Below are positions 8,041 to 17,122 of a DNA stretch of 46,704 bases, piece by piece; the first letter of the stretch is position 1, and the number at the start of each line of letters is the position of its first letter. The notes under the pieces were generated by a model. The model was given only the letters and a program-made list of their open reading frames with translations. It ran no database searches and was not told the DNA's origin. The DNA is taken from assembly GCF_044582145.1 (NCBI RefSeq), contig NZ_JBDODO010000015.1; one strand, 5' to 3'. Source of the DNA: Guyparkeria sp016278265. GTDB taxonomy: Bacteria; Pseudomonadota; Gammaproteobacteria; Halothiobacillales; Halothiobacillaceae. The translations under genes and the position numbers were made by a program.

Positions 8041-10755
8041 TCAATGCGCCTCGTCCCAACTTTTCCCGATACCAATCCCCACTTCCAACGGCACCCGTAG
8101 CTCGGCGGCGGCAATCATGGTTTTCTCAATCTCGTCGGCCAACGACTCGGACTCACCGGCCGGCACCTCGAAGATCAGCTCGTCGTGCACCTGGATGATC
8201 ATCCGGGCGCAACCGGGCACGACCATGCTCTCATGCAGGGCCAGCATGGCCCGCTTGATGATGTCGGCGGCCGTGCCCTGCATCGGGGCATTGATCGCGG
8301 TGCGTTCGGCGTACTGCCGGCGCTGGCCGTTGCGGCTCTTAAGTTCGGGCAGATACAGGCGTCGACCGAAGACCGTCTCGACAAAACCGCGTTCGTGGGC
8401 CTGTCGGCGGGTCTCGTCCATGTAGCGCGCGACGCCGGGGTAACGGGCGAAGTAGCGATCGATGTAATTCTGCGCCTCGGTGCGCCCCACCCCGATCTGG
8501 CGCGCCAGCCCGAAGGCCGACATGCCGTAGATCAGGCCGAAGTTGATCGCCTTGGCCGCGCGACGCTGGTCGTCGTTTACCTCGCCGCCGTCGGCAAACA
8601 CCTCGCGGGCGGTGGCCCGGTGGATGTCCTCGCCGTGCTCGAAGGCCGACAGCAACCCCTCGTCACCCGACAGGTGCGCCATGATGCGCAGCTCGATCTG
8701 CGAATAGTCCGCCGAGATGAGCTGGTGACCGGGCGTGGCGACGAACGCCTTGCGAATCCGCCGGCCTTCCTCGGTGCGCACCGGAATGTTCTGCAGGTTG
8801 GGATTCGACGATGACAGGCGCCCGGTAGCCGTTACCGCCTGGTGAAACATCGAGTGCACACGTCCGGTGTCGGGATCGATGCGCTCGGGCAGGCGATCGA
8901 TGTAGGTGCTCTTGAGCTTGGTCAGGCCACGATAGTCGAGGATCAGTTGCGCCAACGGATGCTCATCGACCAGAGCCGATAATGCCTCTTCGTTGGTCGA
9001 CGGCTCGCCCTTGGGCGTCTTGACCTTCACCGGCAGGCCCATGCGCTCGTACAGGATCGCCTTAAGCTGCTTGGTCGAGCCGAGGTTGAAGGCCTCGCCG
9101 GCGATTTCCTGGGCCTCCACCTCGATCGTGGCGATCCGTTCGGCGATGGCCTCCCCCTGGCGCGCCAACTGCTCGCTGTCGATCGCCACACCGGCACGCT
9201 CCATGGTGAACAAGACCGGCACCAAGGGGCGTTCGATCTCCTCGTAGACCGTCATCAGGGTGGGCACCTCGGCCAACCGCGCCCGCAGGCGATCGGCCAG
9301 TTGCAGCGTGATGTCCGCATCCTCGGCGGCGTACGGGCCGGCCACGTCGATCGCGACCTGATCGAAGGTCAGTTGCTTGGCGCCCTTGCCCGCCACCTGC
9401 TCAAAGGTAGTGGTCTGGTGCGCCAACTCCCGAGAGGCGAGCGTGTCCATGTCGTGGCGCGAGGCAGTCGGATCGAGCACATAGGACTCGAGCATGCTGT
9501 CGTCGACCAGCCCGCGCAGGGTGATGTCGTGATTGGCGAGCGCGTGCATGTCGAACTTGGCGTTCTGCAGGATCTTGGTGGGACGATCGTCTTCCAGCCA
9601 AGACTTGATTCGGGAAAGCACCGTGTCGCGCGCCAACTGCGGCTCGATCCGCTCCCCGTGGGCATCGACGTGCTGCAAGGGGACGTAGATCGCCTCGTGG
9701 GGATCGATGGCGAACGACAGCCCGACCACCGCCATCTGCATCGGCTCGAGCGAATTGGTCTCGGTGTCGAAGGCCACGCGCGGGGCCGCCTCGATCCGCG
9801 TGATCCAGGCATCCAGCGTGTCGAGATCGGTCACCGTGTGGTACTCGACCTCGGGGCGCTCTGCCGTCGCCGCGACCGACTCGCCTTCCTCGAGCCCCTG
9901 CTCACCGAACCAGCGACGCAGCGAGTTGAGCCCGTAGCGATCGGCCAGTGCCAGGCCGGTCTGAACGTCCGCCGGCTCGATCACCAGTTCGTTCAGGGTG
10001 ACCGGCAGCTCACAATCGGTGCGAATAGTCACCAGTTCGCGGCTGGTGGGCAGGAACGCGAGGGAATCGCGCAGCGACTGACCCACCTTGCCCTTGAGGG
10101 ACTCGGCATGCGCGATGATCTCGTCGAGCGAGCCGTACTGGTTGATCCACTTGGTGGCCGTCTTGGGCCCGCAACCTGGTACGCCGGGGATGTTGTCGAC
10201 CTTGTCGCCCACCAGGGCGAGAAAGTCGGTGAACTGCGCCGGGGTGATGCCGTACTTTTCCTCGACGGCCGCGACGTCCGTGGTCTTGTTGCTCATCGTG
10301 TTGACCAAGGTCACGCTGGGTGCCACCAACTGGGCGAAATCCTTGTCGGCGGTGGCGACGATCACCTCCTCGTCGTTCTCGCGCGCCTCGTACATCAGGG
10401 TGCCGATGACATCATCCGCCTCCACGCCCTCGATGCACAGGAGCGGAAAACCCAACGCCCGCACGAGTGTATGCACCGGCTCGATCTGCACGCGCAGGTC
10501 GTCGGGCAGTGGCGGGCGGTGGGCCTTGTACTCGGGATAGATGTCGTTCCGAAAGGTCTTGCCCGGGGCATCGAATACCACGGCCATGTGGCTGGGATCG
10601 GCCTCGCGACGCATCTTTAGGAGCATGTTGACCACGCCGTGGATCGCGCCGGTGGGTGTGCCGTCGGGCGCGGTGAGCGGCGGTAGCGCGTGGAAGGCGC
10701 GAAACAGGAAGGAACTGCCGTCGACGAGAATCACGGGTCCGTTGCGGTCGGACAT
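8041..10755 (-). CDS. polA: DNA polymerase I
   Basis: DNA polymerase I fills gaps and removes RNA primers in replication and repair. The 904 residues contain all three domains. The N-terminal 5' nuclease (residues 1-290) has the conserved acidic residues in VDGSSFLFRAFHAL, EADDVIGTL and GDKVDNIPG. The 3'-5' exonuclease (about 310-500) keeps the DTE motif (AFDTETNSL), so it should proofread. The polymerase domain (about 510-904) has SADYSQIELR (motif A), the RRAAKAINFGLIYGMS O-helix (motif B) and QVHDELIFEVP (motif C). It is a full-length family member. It converges with the GGDEF/EAL gene and diverges from the LOG gene. Confidence 0.98.
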   Translation of the reverse strand: MSDRNGPVILVDGSSFLFRAFHALPPLTAPDGTPTGAIHGVVNMLLKMRREADPSHMAVVFDAPGKTFRNDIYPEYKAHRPPLPDDLRVQIEPVHTLVRALGFPLLCIEGVEADDVIGTLMYEARENDEEVIVATADKDFAQLVAPSVTLVNTMSNKTTDVAAVEEKYGITPAQFTDFLALVGDKVDNIPGVPGCGPKTATKWINQYGSLDEIIAHAESLKGKVGQSLRDSLAFLPTSRELVTIRTDCELPVTLNELVIEPADVQTGLALADRYGLNSLRRWFGEQGLEEGESVAATAERPEVEYHTVTDLDTLDAWITRIEAAPRVAFDTETNSLEPMQMAVVGLSFAIDPHEAIYVPLQHVDAHGERIEPQLARDTVLSRIKSWLEDDRPTKILQNAKFDMHALANHDITLRGLVDDSMLESYVLDPTASRHDMDTLASRELAHQTTTFEQVAGKGAKQLTFDQVAIDVAGPYAAEDADITLQLADRLRARLAEVPTLMTVYEEIERPLVPVLFTMERAGVAIDSEQLARQGEAIAERIATIEVEAQEIAGEAFNLGSTKQLKAILYERMGLPVKVKTPKGEPSTNEEALSALVDEHPLAQLILDYRGLTKLKSTYIDRLPERIDPDTGRVHSMFHQAVTATGRLSSSNPNLQNIPVRTEEGRRIRKAFVATPGHQLISADYSQIELRIMAHLSGDEGLLSAFEHGEDIHRATAREVFADGGEVNDDQRRAAKAINFGLIYGMSAFGLARQIGVGRTEAQNYIDRYFARYPGVARYMDETRRQAHERGFVETVFGRRLYLPELKSRNGQRRQYAERTAINAPMQGTAADIIKRAMLALHESMVVPGCARMIIQVHDELIFEVPAGESESLADEIEKTMIAAAELRVPLEVGIGIGKSWDEAH

Positions 10756-10903
10756 GGTAGGATTTGCCCCTTTTAAATGCCGTGGATATCAGGCCGGTAC
10801 TATGCCACAGGCAGCCCCGTCGCCGACGGGTCGAAAGCCACTGAACATCCACTGAATACCTCGGGGGAATACCCTGGGGACACCTCGTCTTGCGCGGTTT
10901 TGC
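10756..10903. promoter_or_regulatory. Divergent promoter region polA / LOG-family gene
   Basis: This 148-base spacer separates two divergent starts and must contain promoters for both. An AT-rich tract (CTTTTAAAT) lies close to the polA start. A TACTAT at 10798-10803 could serve as a -10 for the plus-strand gene, but no convincing -35 is spaced to it, so no precise promoter is assigned. Confidence 0.35.
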
Positions 10904-11623
<720 letters not shown>

Positions 11624-11672
11624 GCCGAGACCACGGAAATCTGGGCAAACCCAAACAACGAACGAGACCGTC

Positions 11673-12647
11673 ATGTCGGTTTTTACCAAGGTCGATACCG
11701 ATCAACTCGACACCTTCCTGACCCAGTTCGACTGCGGTAAACGGGTCGAGCACCGGGGCATTGCCGCCGGGATCGAGAACACCAACTACTTCGTCACCAC
11801 GACCGGCGGCCGCTTTGTGCTGACCCTGTTCGAGAATCACGGCGCCGACGAGCTGCCGTTCTTTCTCGATCTGATGGCCTACCTCGCCGAACACGACATC
11901 CCCACGGCCCACCCGGTACCCACCCGTGACGGGGCCTACCTGACCGAACTCAACGGCAAACCGGCCGCCCTGGTCCAGCGACTGAATGGCGCGTCGCTCG
12001 ACCACCCGGACACGGCCGCCTGTGCCGAGATCGGTCGGACGCTGGCGCGCTTTCATCGCGTCTCCGCCGACTTCCCGGAATATCGGGCCCCCGATCGTGA
12101 TCTCGCCTGGGCCGAGGGCGTCACTCAACAGCTCCACAGCAAGGCCAGCGACGACGAACTCGCGCTGCTTGACGACGAGATCGCCTTTCAACAGGAGCAG
12201 TCGCGCGCCGGGCTGCCAGAAGGGGCGATCCACGCCGATCTGTTTCGCGACAACGCCCTGTTCGATGACGGTGAACTGACCGGCATCATCGATCTTTACT
12301 ACGCCTGTACCGATGTATTCGCCTACGATCTAGCGGTGACGCTCAACGACTGGTGCGTGGACGAATGGGGCCAGTCGCGCGCTGCCGAGCGCGATGCACT
12401 GCTGGCCGGTTATCTCGCCGAACGCCCCTTCACCACCGCCGAACAGGCGGCCTGGCCGGGCCTGCTGCGCGCCGCGGCCCTGCGTTTCTGGGTCTCGCGC
12501 ATGCAGGATCAATACTTTCCGCGTGCCGGCGAGATGACCTACATCAAGGACCCGACGCCGTTTCGCCGCATCCTCGAGGCGCACCGAGCCGCCGGCACCG
12601 CCGCTGGCGAATGGATCAGGTCCAACCAGCCCGCACAGGTGAGCTGA
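11673..12647 (+). CDS. thrB: Homoserine kinase, choline-kinase-like type
   Basis: This ATP-dependent homoserine kinase makes O-phosphohomoserine in threonine synthesis. It belongs to the aminoglycoside/choline kinase fold class used by pseudomonads and relatives, not the GHMP class of enteric bacteria. The 324 residues show the N-terminal kinase lobe with GIENTNYFV, the Brenner motif AIHADLFRDNALFD with catalytic Asp, and the metal-binding Asp in GIIDLYYAC. I chose the ATG at 11673 because homology-like sequence begins there; an open frame upstream adds 32 unrelated residues. The stop shares one base with the start of dctQ (TGATG), so it is coupled to the TRAP genes. Confidence 0.93.
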   Translation: MSVFTKVDTDQLDTFLTQFDCGKRVEHRGIAAGIENTNYFVTTTGGRFVLTLFENHGADELPFFLDLMAYLAEHDIPTAHPVPTRDGAYLTELNGKPAALVQRLNGASLDHPDTAACAEIGRTLARFHRVSADFPEYRAPDRDLAWAEGVTQQLHSKASDDELALLDDEIAFQQEQSRAGLPEGAIHADLFRDNALFDDGELTGIIDLYYACTDVFAYDLAVTLNDWCVDEWGQSRAAERDALLAGYLAERPFTTAEQAAWPGLLRAAALRFWVSRMQDQYFPRAGEMTYIKDPTPFRRILEAHRAAGTAAGEWIRSNQPAQVS

Positions 12648-13213
12648 TGAGCCAATCGGAAACATCCTGCCGGCTGAGCCGACTGGTCGACCGTCTGGAC
12701 CGGGTCAATGAGTGGACCGGGCGCCTGGTCGCCTGGTTGGGCCTGGTTCTGACACTGACGGTATTCGGTGTCGTTGCGTTGCGCTATGGCCTGTCGGACA
12801 GCAGCCAGTGGCTCTCCGAATCGATCACGTACTGGTTCGCACTGATGTTCATGCTCGCCATGGGCTACACCTACCGCCACGACGGCCATGTCCGCGTCGA
12901 CGTGCTCTCTCGCAGCGCCTCGCCCAAGACCCGCGCCTGGATCGAGATCATCGGCGTCGTGGTATTGCTCTGGCCGGTCTGCCTGTTTATCGCATTCTCC
13001 AGTTTCGAGTACGTCGGCAACAGCTGGGCCATGCGCGAGGGCTCACCCGAGCCCGGCGGCATCCCGCTGCTGTATGTCCTCAAGACCCTGCTGATCATCA
13101 TGCCCGCCCTGCTTTTCTGGCAGGGGCTGGTCGAACTGCTGCGCCACGTGGCCGTGCTGCGCGACCAGCGGCCAACCGAACCGGAGCACGGCTCGATCAA
13201 GGAAGGCATGTAA
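12647..13213 (+). CDS. dctQ: TRAP transporter small permease DctQ
   Basis: DctQ is the four-helix small membrane subunit of a tripartite ATP-independent periplasmic transporter for organic acids or similar solutes. The 188-residue protein has hydrophobic segments at about residues 23-43, 58-78, 97-117 and 138-158. The DctQ-type stretch WLSESITYWFALMFMLAMGY contains the typical helix 2, followed by HVRVDVL. The ATG at 12647 overlaps the thrB stop by one base. The dctM gene follows after three bases. The solute cannot be inferred because the binding subunit DctP is not nearby. Confidence 0.9.
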   Translation: MSQSETSCRLSRLVDRLDRVNEWTGRLVAWLGLVLTLTVFGVVALRYGLSDSSQWLSESITYWFALMFMLAMGYTYRHDGHVRVDVLSRSASPKTRAWIEIIGVVVLLWPVCLFIAFSSFEYVGNSWAMREGSPEPGGIPLLYVLKTLLIIMPALLFWQGLVELLRHVAVLRDQRPTEPEHGSIKEGM

Positions 13214-13216
13214 GGC

Positions 13217-14599
13217 ATGGAATGGCTGCTGCTCCTGATGGTATTGACCACCTTCGCCGCCCTGATGAGCGGCTTTCCAGTCGCCTTCGTGCTGGCCGGC
13301 GTCTCATTGCTGTTCGCGGGGCTAGGCACCCTGCTGGGGATGTTCGATCACGGTCTGATGGGCGCGATGCCCAATCGCCTGTTCGGCATCATGCTCAACC
13401 AGACGCTGGTCGCCGTGCCCCTGTTCGTGCTGATGGGCATGCTGCTGGAAAAGGCCCGCGTCGCCGATGACCTGCTCGAGAACATGAGCGCATTGTTCGG
13501 CCGCCGCCCGGGAGGGTTGGGGCTATCCATGATGCTCGTTGGCGCCATCCTCGCCGCCAGCACCGGCATCGTGGGTGCCACCGTGGTGACACTCGGACTG
13601 ATCGCCCTGCCGGTCATGCTGCGCCGCGGTTACGACCCGCGACTGGCCAGTGGCTCGGTGGCCGCCGCCGGCACACTGGGACAGATCATCCCGCCCTCGA
13701 TCATCCTCGTGTTGCTGGGCGATCAGCTTTCCAACGCCTACACCCAGGCGCAGCTCGAGCAAGGCATCTTCTCCCCCGAGACGGTCGCAGTGAGCGACCT
13801 GTTCACCGGGGCACTGATCCCCGGGCTGATCCTGGTGGGTGCCTACGCCGGCTACATCCTGTTCGTGGCCTGGCGCCAGCCCGAGCGGGTGCCGGGGCTG
13901 TCCGAGGCGGAACTGGCCGAGCGCCCACCGATCAGCCGGTTACTGATCGCCCTGGCCTCGCCGATCGGACTAATCGTGTTGGTGCTCGGTTCGATCATGA
14001 GCGGCATTGCCACCCCGACCGAGGCGGCCGCCGTGGGCGCGGTCGGCGCCCTGCTGCTCGCGCTGGCCAAACGACGCCTGACCTTCCCGGTGCTGCACGA
14101 GAGCCTGACCGCCACCCTGCGCGTCACGGCGATGGTGTTCATGATCTTTATCGGCGCCTCGATCTTCTCGCTGGTTTTCCGCGGCTTTGGCGGCGACGAG
14201 ATGGTCCACGACCTCCTGTCAGGCCTGCCCGGGGGCGCGATGACCGCCCTGCTGATCGTCATGGTGATCGTGTTCCTGCTCGGCTTCATGCTCGACTTCA
14301 TCGAGATCACCTTCGTGGTGGTACCGATCGTCGCACCGGTGCTGCTGATGATGGGCATCGACCCGATCTGGCTGGGCATCCTGCTCGCGGTCAACCTGCA
14401 GACGAGCTTCCTCACCCCGCCGTTCGGCTTCTCGCTGTTCTACCTGCGCGGGGCTGCGCCGGCCAGCATTCGCACCGCCCAGATCTATCGCGGCGTCCTG
14501 CCGTTCATCGCCATCCAGATCGTCGTGCTGGCCCTGTTGGTCATCTTCCCGGACATCGTCACCTGGCTGCCCGAGACCCTTGACGTCCGTACACCCTGA
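13217..14599 (+). CDS. dctM: TRAP transporter large permease DctM
   Basis: DctM is the 12-helix transport subunit of a TRAP transporter, driven by an Na+ or H+ gradient. The 460-residue length is normal. Diagnostic stretches are FPVAFVLAGVSLLFA near the N-terminus, FVLMGMLLEKARVADDLL, and the substrate/ion region ASTGIVGATVVTLGLIALP. GTLGQIIPPSIILVLLGDQ and the C-terminal HALFLTPPFGF-like NLQTSFLTPPFGFSLFYLRG also match. It pairs with dctQ immediately upstream. The final 20 bases overlap the TTG start of dusB. No dctP gene lies within the window, so the system must use a binding protein encoded elsewhere. Confidence 0.93.
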   Translation: MEWLLLLMVLTTFAALMSGFPVAFVLAGVSLLFAGLGTLLGMFDHGLMGAMPNRLFGIMLNQTLVAVPLFVLMGMLLEKARVADDLLENMSALFGRRPGGLGLSMMLVGAILAASTGIVGATVVTLGLIALPVMLRRGYDPRLASGSVAAAGTLGQIIPPSIILVLLGDQLSNAYTQAQLEQGIFSPETVAVSDLFTGALIPGLILVGAYAGYILFVAWRQPERVPGLSEAELAERPPISRLLIALASPIGLIVLVLGSIMSGIATPTEAAAVGAVGALLLALAKRRLTFPVLHESLTATLRVTAMVFMIFIGASIFSLVFRGFGGDEMVHDLLSGLPGGAMTALLIVMVIVFLLGFMLDFIEITFVVVPIVAPVLLMMGIDPIWLGILLAVNLQTSFLTPPFGFSLFYLRGAAPASIRTAQIYRGVLPFIAIQIVVLALLVIFPDIVTWLPETLDVRTP

Positions 14600-15650
14600 C
14601 AAGCCAACCGAAACCGCGTCCGCAGCGCGTCTTGCGCCGATCGAGTTGATCGGCCGCGACGAGCACCTGCAGATCGAGTTTCCCCTGGCGCTCGCGCCCA
14701 TGGCCGGCATCTCCGACCGCCCATTTCGCCAGCTGTGTTTCGACCAAGGTGCCGGGTTGGTGATCAACGAGATGCTCAGCAGCAAGCCCGAACTGCGGCA
14801 TACCCGCAAGAGCGAGCAGCGCCGCATTCGCGCCGATGACCCAGAGCCGCGCGCGGTCCAATTGCTGGGCAACGAACCAGACGATCTCGCCCGGGCCGCG
14901 CAGCAGGCCTACCGCGACGGCGCGCAACTGATCGATCTCAACCTCGGCTGCCCGGCCAAGAAGGTCTGCCGAAAGGCGGCCGGCTCGGCGCTGATGGCCG
15001 AGCCCGATACGGTCGCCCGACTGCTCGAGGCGACGGTCAATGCCGTGCCCTGCCCCATCACGCTCAAGATGCGCACCGGACCGGACGAGACCTGGCGCAA
15101 TGCCCCCGAGATTGCCCGCATCGCCGAAGAAAACGGCGTCGCGATGCTCTCGATTCATGGCCGCACCCGCGCGCAGAAATACCTCGGCGAGGCGGAATAC
15201 GACACCATCGCGCAGGTGGTCGCCGAACGCCGCATCCCGGTGCTGGCCAACGGGGATATCGACTCGGTGGACAAGGCATTCGACGTGCTGGAAAAAACCG
15301 GTGCCGCCGGACTGATGATCGGTCGTGCCGCCTTCGGTCGCCCCTGGCTATTCGCCCAGCTTCGTGCCGCGCTGGAAGGCCGCCGCGTCCCGCCCGACCC
15401 GCTGGCGACCGAGGTGATGGGCCTGCTACGCGAGCAATTCGAGAATATTTATCGCCATTACGGAAATGTGATGGGCGTGCGCATCGCGAGGAAGCACTGG
15501 GGGTGGTATTCTTCTCAGCTACCGATTGACGAAGGGACGCGCAAGGAGTTCAACCGACTGGAGACCATCGAGTCCCAGCGCCGGTGGCTTGACCGGCGGG
15601 AGGCCGAGCTTCGCAGCGTATCGAGTCCGTCCGCCGACATAAGCGCCTGA
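14580..15650 (+). CDS. dusB: tRNA-dihydrouridine synthase B
   Basis: DusB is an FMN-dependent cytoplasmic enzyme that reduces uridine at position 17 of tRNA. The 356 residues show the FMN-barrel start LALAPMAGISDRPFR, the catalytic NLGCPAKKVCRKAAGSALM region with the family Cys, IHGRTRAQKY and ANGDIDSVDKA. GAAGLMIGRAAFGRPW and a C-terminal helical tRNA-binding domain follow. The first 35 residues are an extension with no match to the family core. The assigned TTG at 14580 overlaps dctM, and a later start near residue 23 is possible. The adjacency to fis is the conserved gammaproteobacterial dusB-fis order and supports the B assignment. Confidence 0.93.
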   Translation: MTSVHPDKPTETASAARLAPIELIGRDEHLQIEFPLALAPMAGISDRPFRQLCFDQGAGLVINEMLSSKPELRHTRKSEQRRIRADDPEPRAVQLLGNEPDDLARAAQQAYRDGAQLIDLNLGCPAKKVCRKAAGSALMAEPDTVARLLEATVNAVPCPITLKMRTGPDETWRNAPEIARIAEENGVAMLSIHGRTRAQKYLGEAEYDTIAQVVAERRIPVLANGDIDSVDKAFDVLEKTGAAGLMIGRAAFGRPWLFAQLRAALEGRRVPPDPLATEVMGLLREQFENIYRHYGNVMGVRIARKHWGWYSSQLPIDEGTRKEFNRLETIESQRRWLDRREAELRSVSSPSADISA

Positions 15651-15678
15651 GCGGCCAGCGGAACGCTCGATCGAGGAC

Positions 15679-15718
15679 ACGACGGGACGACAACGGAGTG
15701 ATCCGTTCGTCCCGTCGT
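15679..15718 (+). repeat. Strong inverted repeat between dusB and fis
   Basis: A 12-base perfect inverted repeat ACGACGGGACGA / TCGTCCCGTCGT encloses an inner stem AACGG / CCGTT with a GTGA-type tip, giving about 17 pairs with one bulged base. It lies 29 bases after dusB and 46 bases before fis. There is no U-run, so it is not a classic terminator. It could be an RNA stability or processing element, or an attenuator for fis. Confidence 0.7.
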
Positions 15719-15763
15719 CTCGTGGTCCTGTCCGCCCCCATGCCGCGTTGTTGAAAAAGAATA

Positions 15764-16072
15764 ATGACCTACTCATCCAGCACCGCCACCTCCCAGCCCA
15801 ACGTGTCGTCGCTGAACGGCAACGCCCGTCGTGCCGCCGAATGTCACCACGACGTGCACGAGACCATCATCGATGCGCTCGACATCCTCTGGGATGCCTT
15901 CGAGGAAGATCAGCCCAGCAACCTCTATCAACTGGTCATGGGTCAGGTCGAGCGCCCCCTGCTCGCCCGCGTGCTGGAGCGCTGCGACCACAACCAGAGC
16001 CGGGCGGCCGCCTGCCTGGGCATCAACCGCAGCACGCTGCGAAAGAAACTGCGCGACCACGACCTGATCTGA
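15764..16072 (+). CDS. fis: DNA-binding protein Fis
   Basis: Fis is a nucleoid-associated dimeric protein that bends DNA and activates rRNA and other promoters in fast growth. The 102 residues match the E. coli length of 98. The C-terminal helix-turn-helix is almost canonical: VLERCDHNQSRAAACLGINR followed by STLRKKLRDHDLI. The N-terminal half is polar and variable, as in distant Fis proteins. Position after dusB is the expected gene order. The start at 15764 has only a weak purine tract (AAAAAGA) upstream, so translation may depend on the hairpin region before it. Confidence 0.94.
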   Translation: MTYSSSTATSQPNVSSLNGNARRAAECHHDVHETIIDALDILWDAFEEDQPSNLYQLVMGQVERPLLARVLERCDHNQSRAAACLGINRSTLRKKLRDHDLI

Positions 16073-16215
16073 TCCCCCGCCTCGCCAAAGAAACCCTTTT
16101 TCCTGCGCTCCTTCGAAAACCTTCGCCACGCCCGTTTTCGAGGCTTTCCGAGACCGACTGTTGCATCGCCGCAAGACCCGCCCCATGCGTGCCTCGGCGC
16201 GATGAACAATCTGCT
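16073..16215. other. Gene-free spacer after fis, possible degenerate intergenic repeat
   Basis: No gene is visible here. A seven-base-pair inverted repeat CGAAAAC/GTTTTCG lies at 16114-16140. Read on the minus strand, the stretch at about 16081-16116 contains GAGCGCAGG followed by GGGTTTCTTTGGCGAG. This resembles modules of the palindrome region after guaA (AAGCGCAGG, then CGGTTTTCTTTCGCACGAG), so both may be decayed copies of one intergenic element. Confidence 0.35.
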
Positions 16216-16243
16216 TTGAACAGCTGAAAAAACGCGGTATAAA
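16216..16243 (+). promoter_or_regulatory. Sigma-70-like promoter for the 59-residue protein gene
   Basis: TTGAAC at 16216-16221 and TATAAA at 16238-16243 are separated by 16 bases, a good sigma-70 match. Transcription from about 16250 would give a leader of roughly 150 bases before the ATG at 16403. Confidence 0.6.
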
Positions 16244-16249
16244 TCGCCG

Positions 16250-16402
16250 GAAATCGGCTGGTCATCCCCGCGGACGGGGCGCCGGCCCGGGAAATGCCCC
16301 GGGACCCATGATGGCCTGCAGGACTTGGCCTTGACCGTCGATCGATGCCAACGCGACCTCTCTCGTAGGTTGCCTTGAACGTGTTGATCAGGCAGGTACA
16401 TC
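16250..16402 (+). promoter_or_regulatory. Structured 5' leader with GGA-containing hairpins
   Basis: The predicted leader folds into short hairpins. CCCCG-CGGA-CGGGG lies at 16266-16279, CCCGGG/CCCGGG at 16286-16303, and GGCC/GGCC with loop TGCAGGACTT at 16313-16330. Two of these present GGA in the loop, the core of CsrA/RsmA sites. This is a pattern only; there is no match to a named riboswitch. Confidence 0.35.
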
Positions 16403-16582
16403 ATGAGCAAAGAAAACGACTATCAGGATCTCGACGACTGGAACGATGCTGACATCGATGACGACGAGCAGAACAACGACTCGCTACTCGACAGCATCAA
16501 GGGCAGGAAGGATGCTCGGCGCCAAGTTGACGACCTTCTCGAGGAACGCAGACTGCGCGCGCAGATGATCGACGAGTTCTGA
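16403..16582 (+). CDS. Small acidic protein, PA3496-like
   Basis: This 59-residue protein begins MSKENDYQDLDDWNDADIDD and has an acidic, Asp/Asn-rich first half. A basic helical second half contains RRQVDDLLEERRLRAQMIDEF. The layout and the C-terminal ARRxxxDLLEERRLR pattern resemble the small PA3496 family of gammaproteobacteria, annotated as putative envelope integrity proteins, but the function is unknown. The start at 16403 has an upstream purine-rich AGGCAGGT at a suitable distance and its own predicted promoter. There is no signal peptide or membrane segment. It precedes the DUF423 gene by 29 bases and may be co-transcribed with it. Confidence 0.72.
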   Translation: MSKENDYQDLDDWNDADIDDDEQNNDSLLDSIKGRKDARRQVDDLLEERRLRAQMIDEF

Positions 16583-16611
16583 TCCTCTACTCACCCCACC
16601 GGAGCCACCGC

Positions 16612-17019
16612 ATGCCGGACACCCCCGGCCATCAAGGCCATCTCGTGGACCGACGAGTGCTGGCCGTCGGCCTGCTCAGCGGCCTGATCGCGGTCGGGCT
16701 GGCCGCCGTGGCCGCGCACGGCCCGATGGCACCAACCGCACTGGACGCCCAACGGCAGGTGGATACCGCCAGCCTGTTGCACTTCGTGCACACCCTGGCA
16801 CTGATGCAGCTGGCCTACTGGCCCGCCCAGACCCGCTGGCGACTGACCATCGCGACGGCCTGGCTGATCGGCATTATTCTATTCAGTGGCAGTCTGTACG
16901 CGCTCACCTTGTTCGGGCAATCCTGGCCCGGCCCGATCACGCCCATCGGCGGCCTGTTCTTGATGGTGGGCTGGATCGGTTGGCTGACCGGGCTGCTCGT
17001 GGTCAAGCGGCGCGTGTAG
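16612..17019 (+). CDS. DUF423 family membrane protein
   Basis: This is a small four-helix membrane protein of the DUF423 (YgdD-like) family, of unknown function. The 135 residues show hydrophobic segments at about 18-40, 62-78, 83-103 and 108-128. The family core is recognisable as LLHFVHTLALMQLAYW, LFSGSLYALTLFG and TPIGGLFLMVGWIGWL. The N-terminal region has AAHGPM, matching the usual AHG motif. It follows the small acidic protein on the same strand and ends at a terminator shared with the converging cytochrome gene. Confidence 0.88.
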   Translation: MPDTPGHQGHLVDRRVLAVGLLSGLIAVGLAAVAAHGPMAPTALDAQRQVDTASLLHFVHTLALMQLAYWPAQTRWRLTIATAWLIGIILFSGSLYALTLFGQSWPGPITPIGGLFLMVGWIGWLTGLLVVKRRV

Positions 17020-17025
17020 GCAACC

Positions 17026-17076
17026 AAAAAGGCCGCCCGTCCCCACCCCGACGGGAAGAAGACAAGACGGCTTTTT
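17026..17076. terminator. Bidirectional terminator between DUF423 and cytochrome c' genes
   Basis: AAAAAGGCCG on one side pairs with CGGCTTTTT on the other, with an inner CCCGTC/GACGGG stem. T-runs exist in both directions, which suits two converging genes. Confidence 0.75.
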
Positions 17077-17122
17077 GCAGCCACAAGGACTGGCATCGAC
17101 GAAGGGCGCCATCTGCCTGCCC

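Noticed and set aside
9301..10620. 439-codon plus-strand open frame opposite polA
   Set aside because: polA is complete and unmistakable; the antisense product has no family features.
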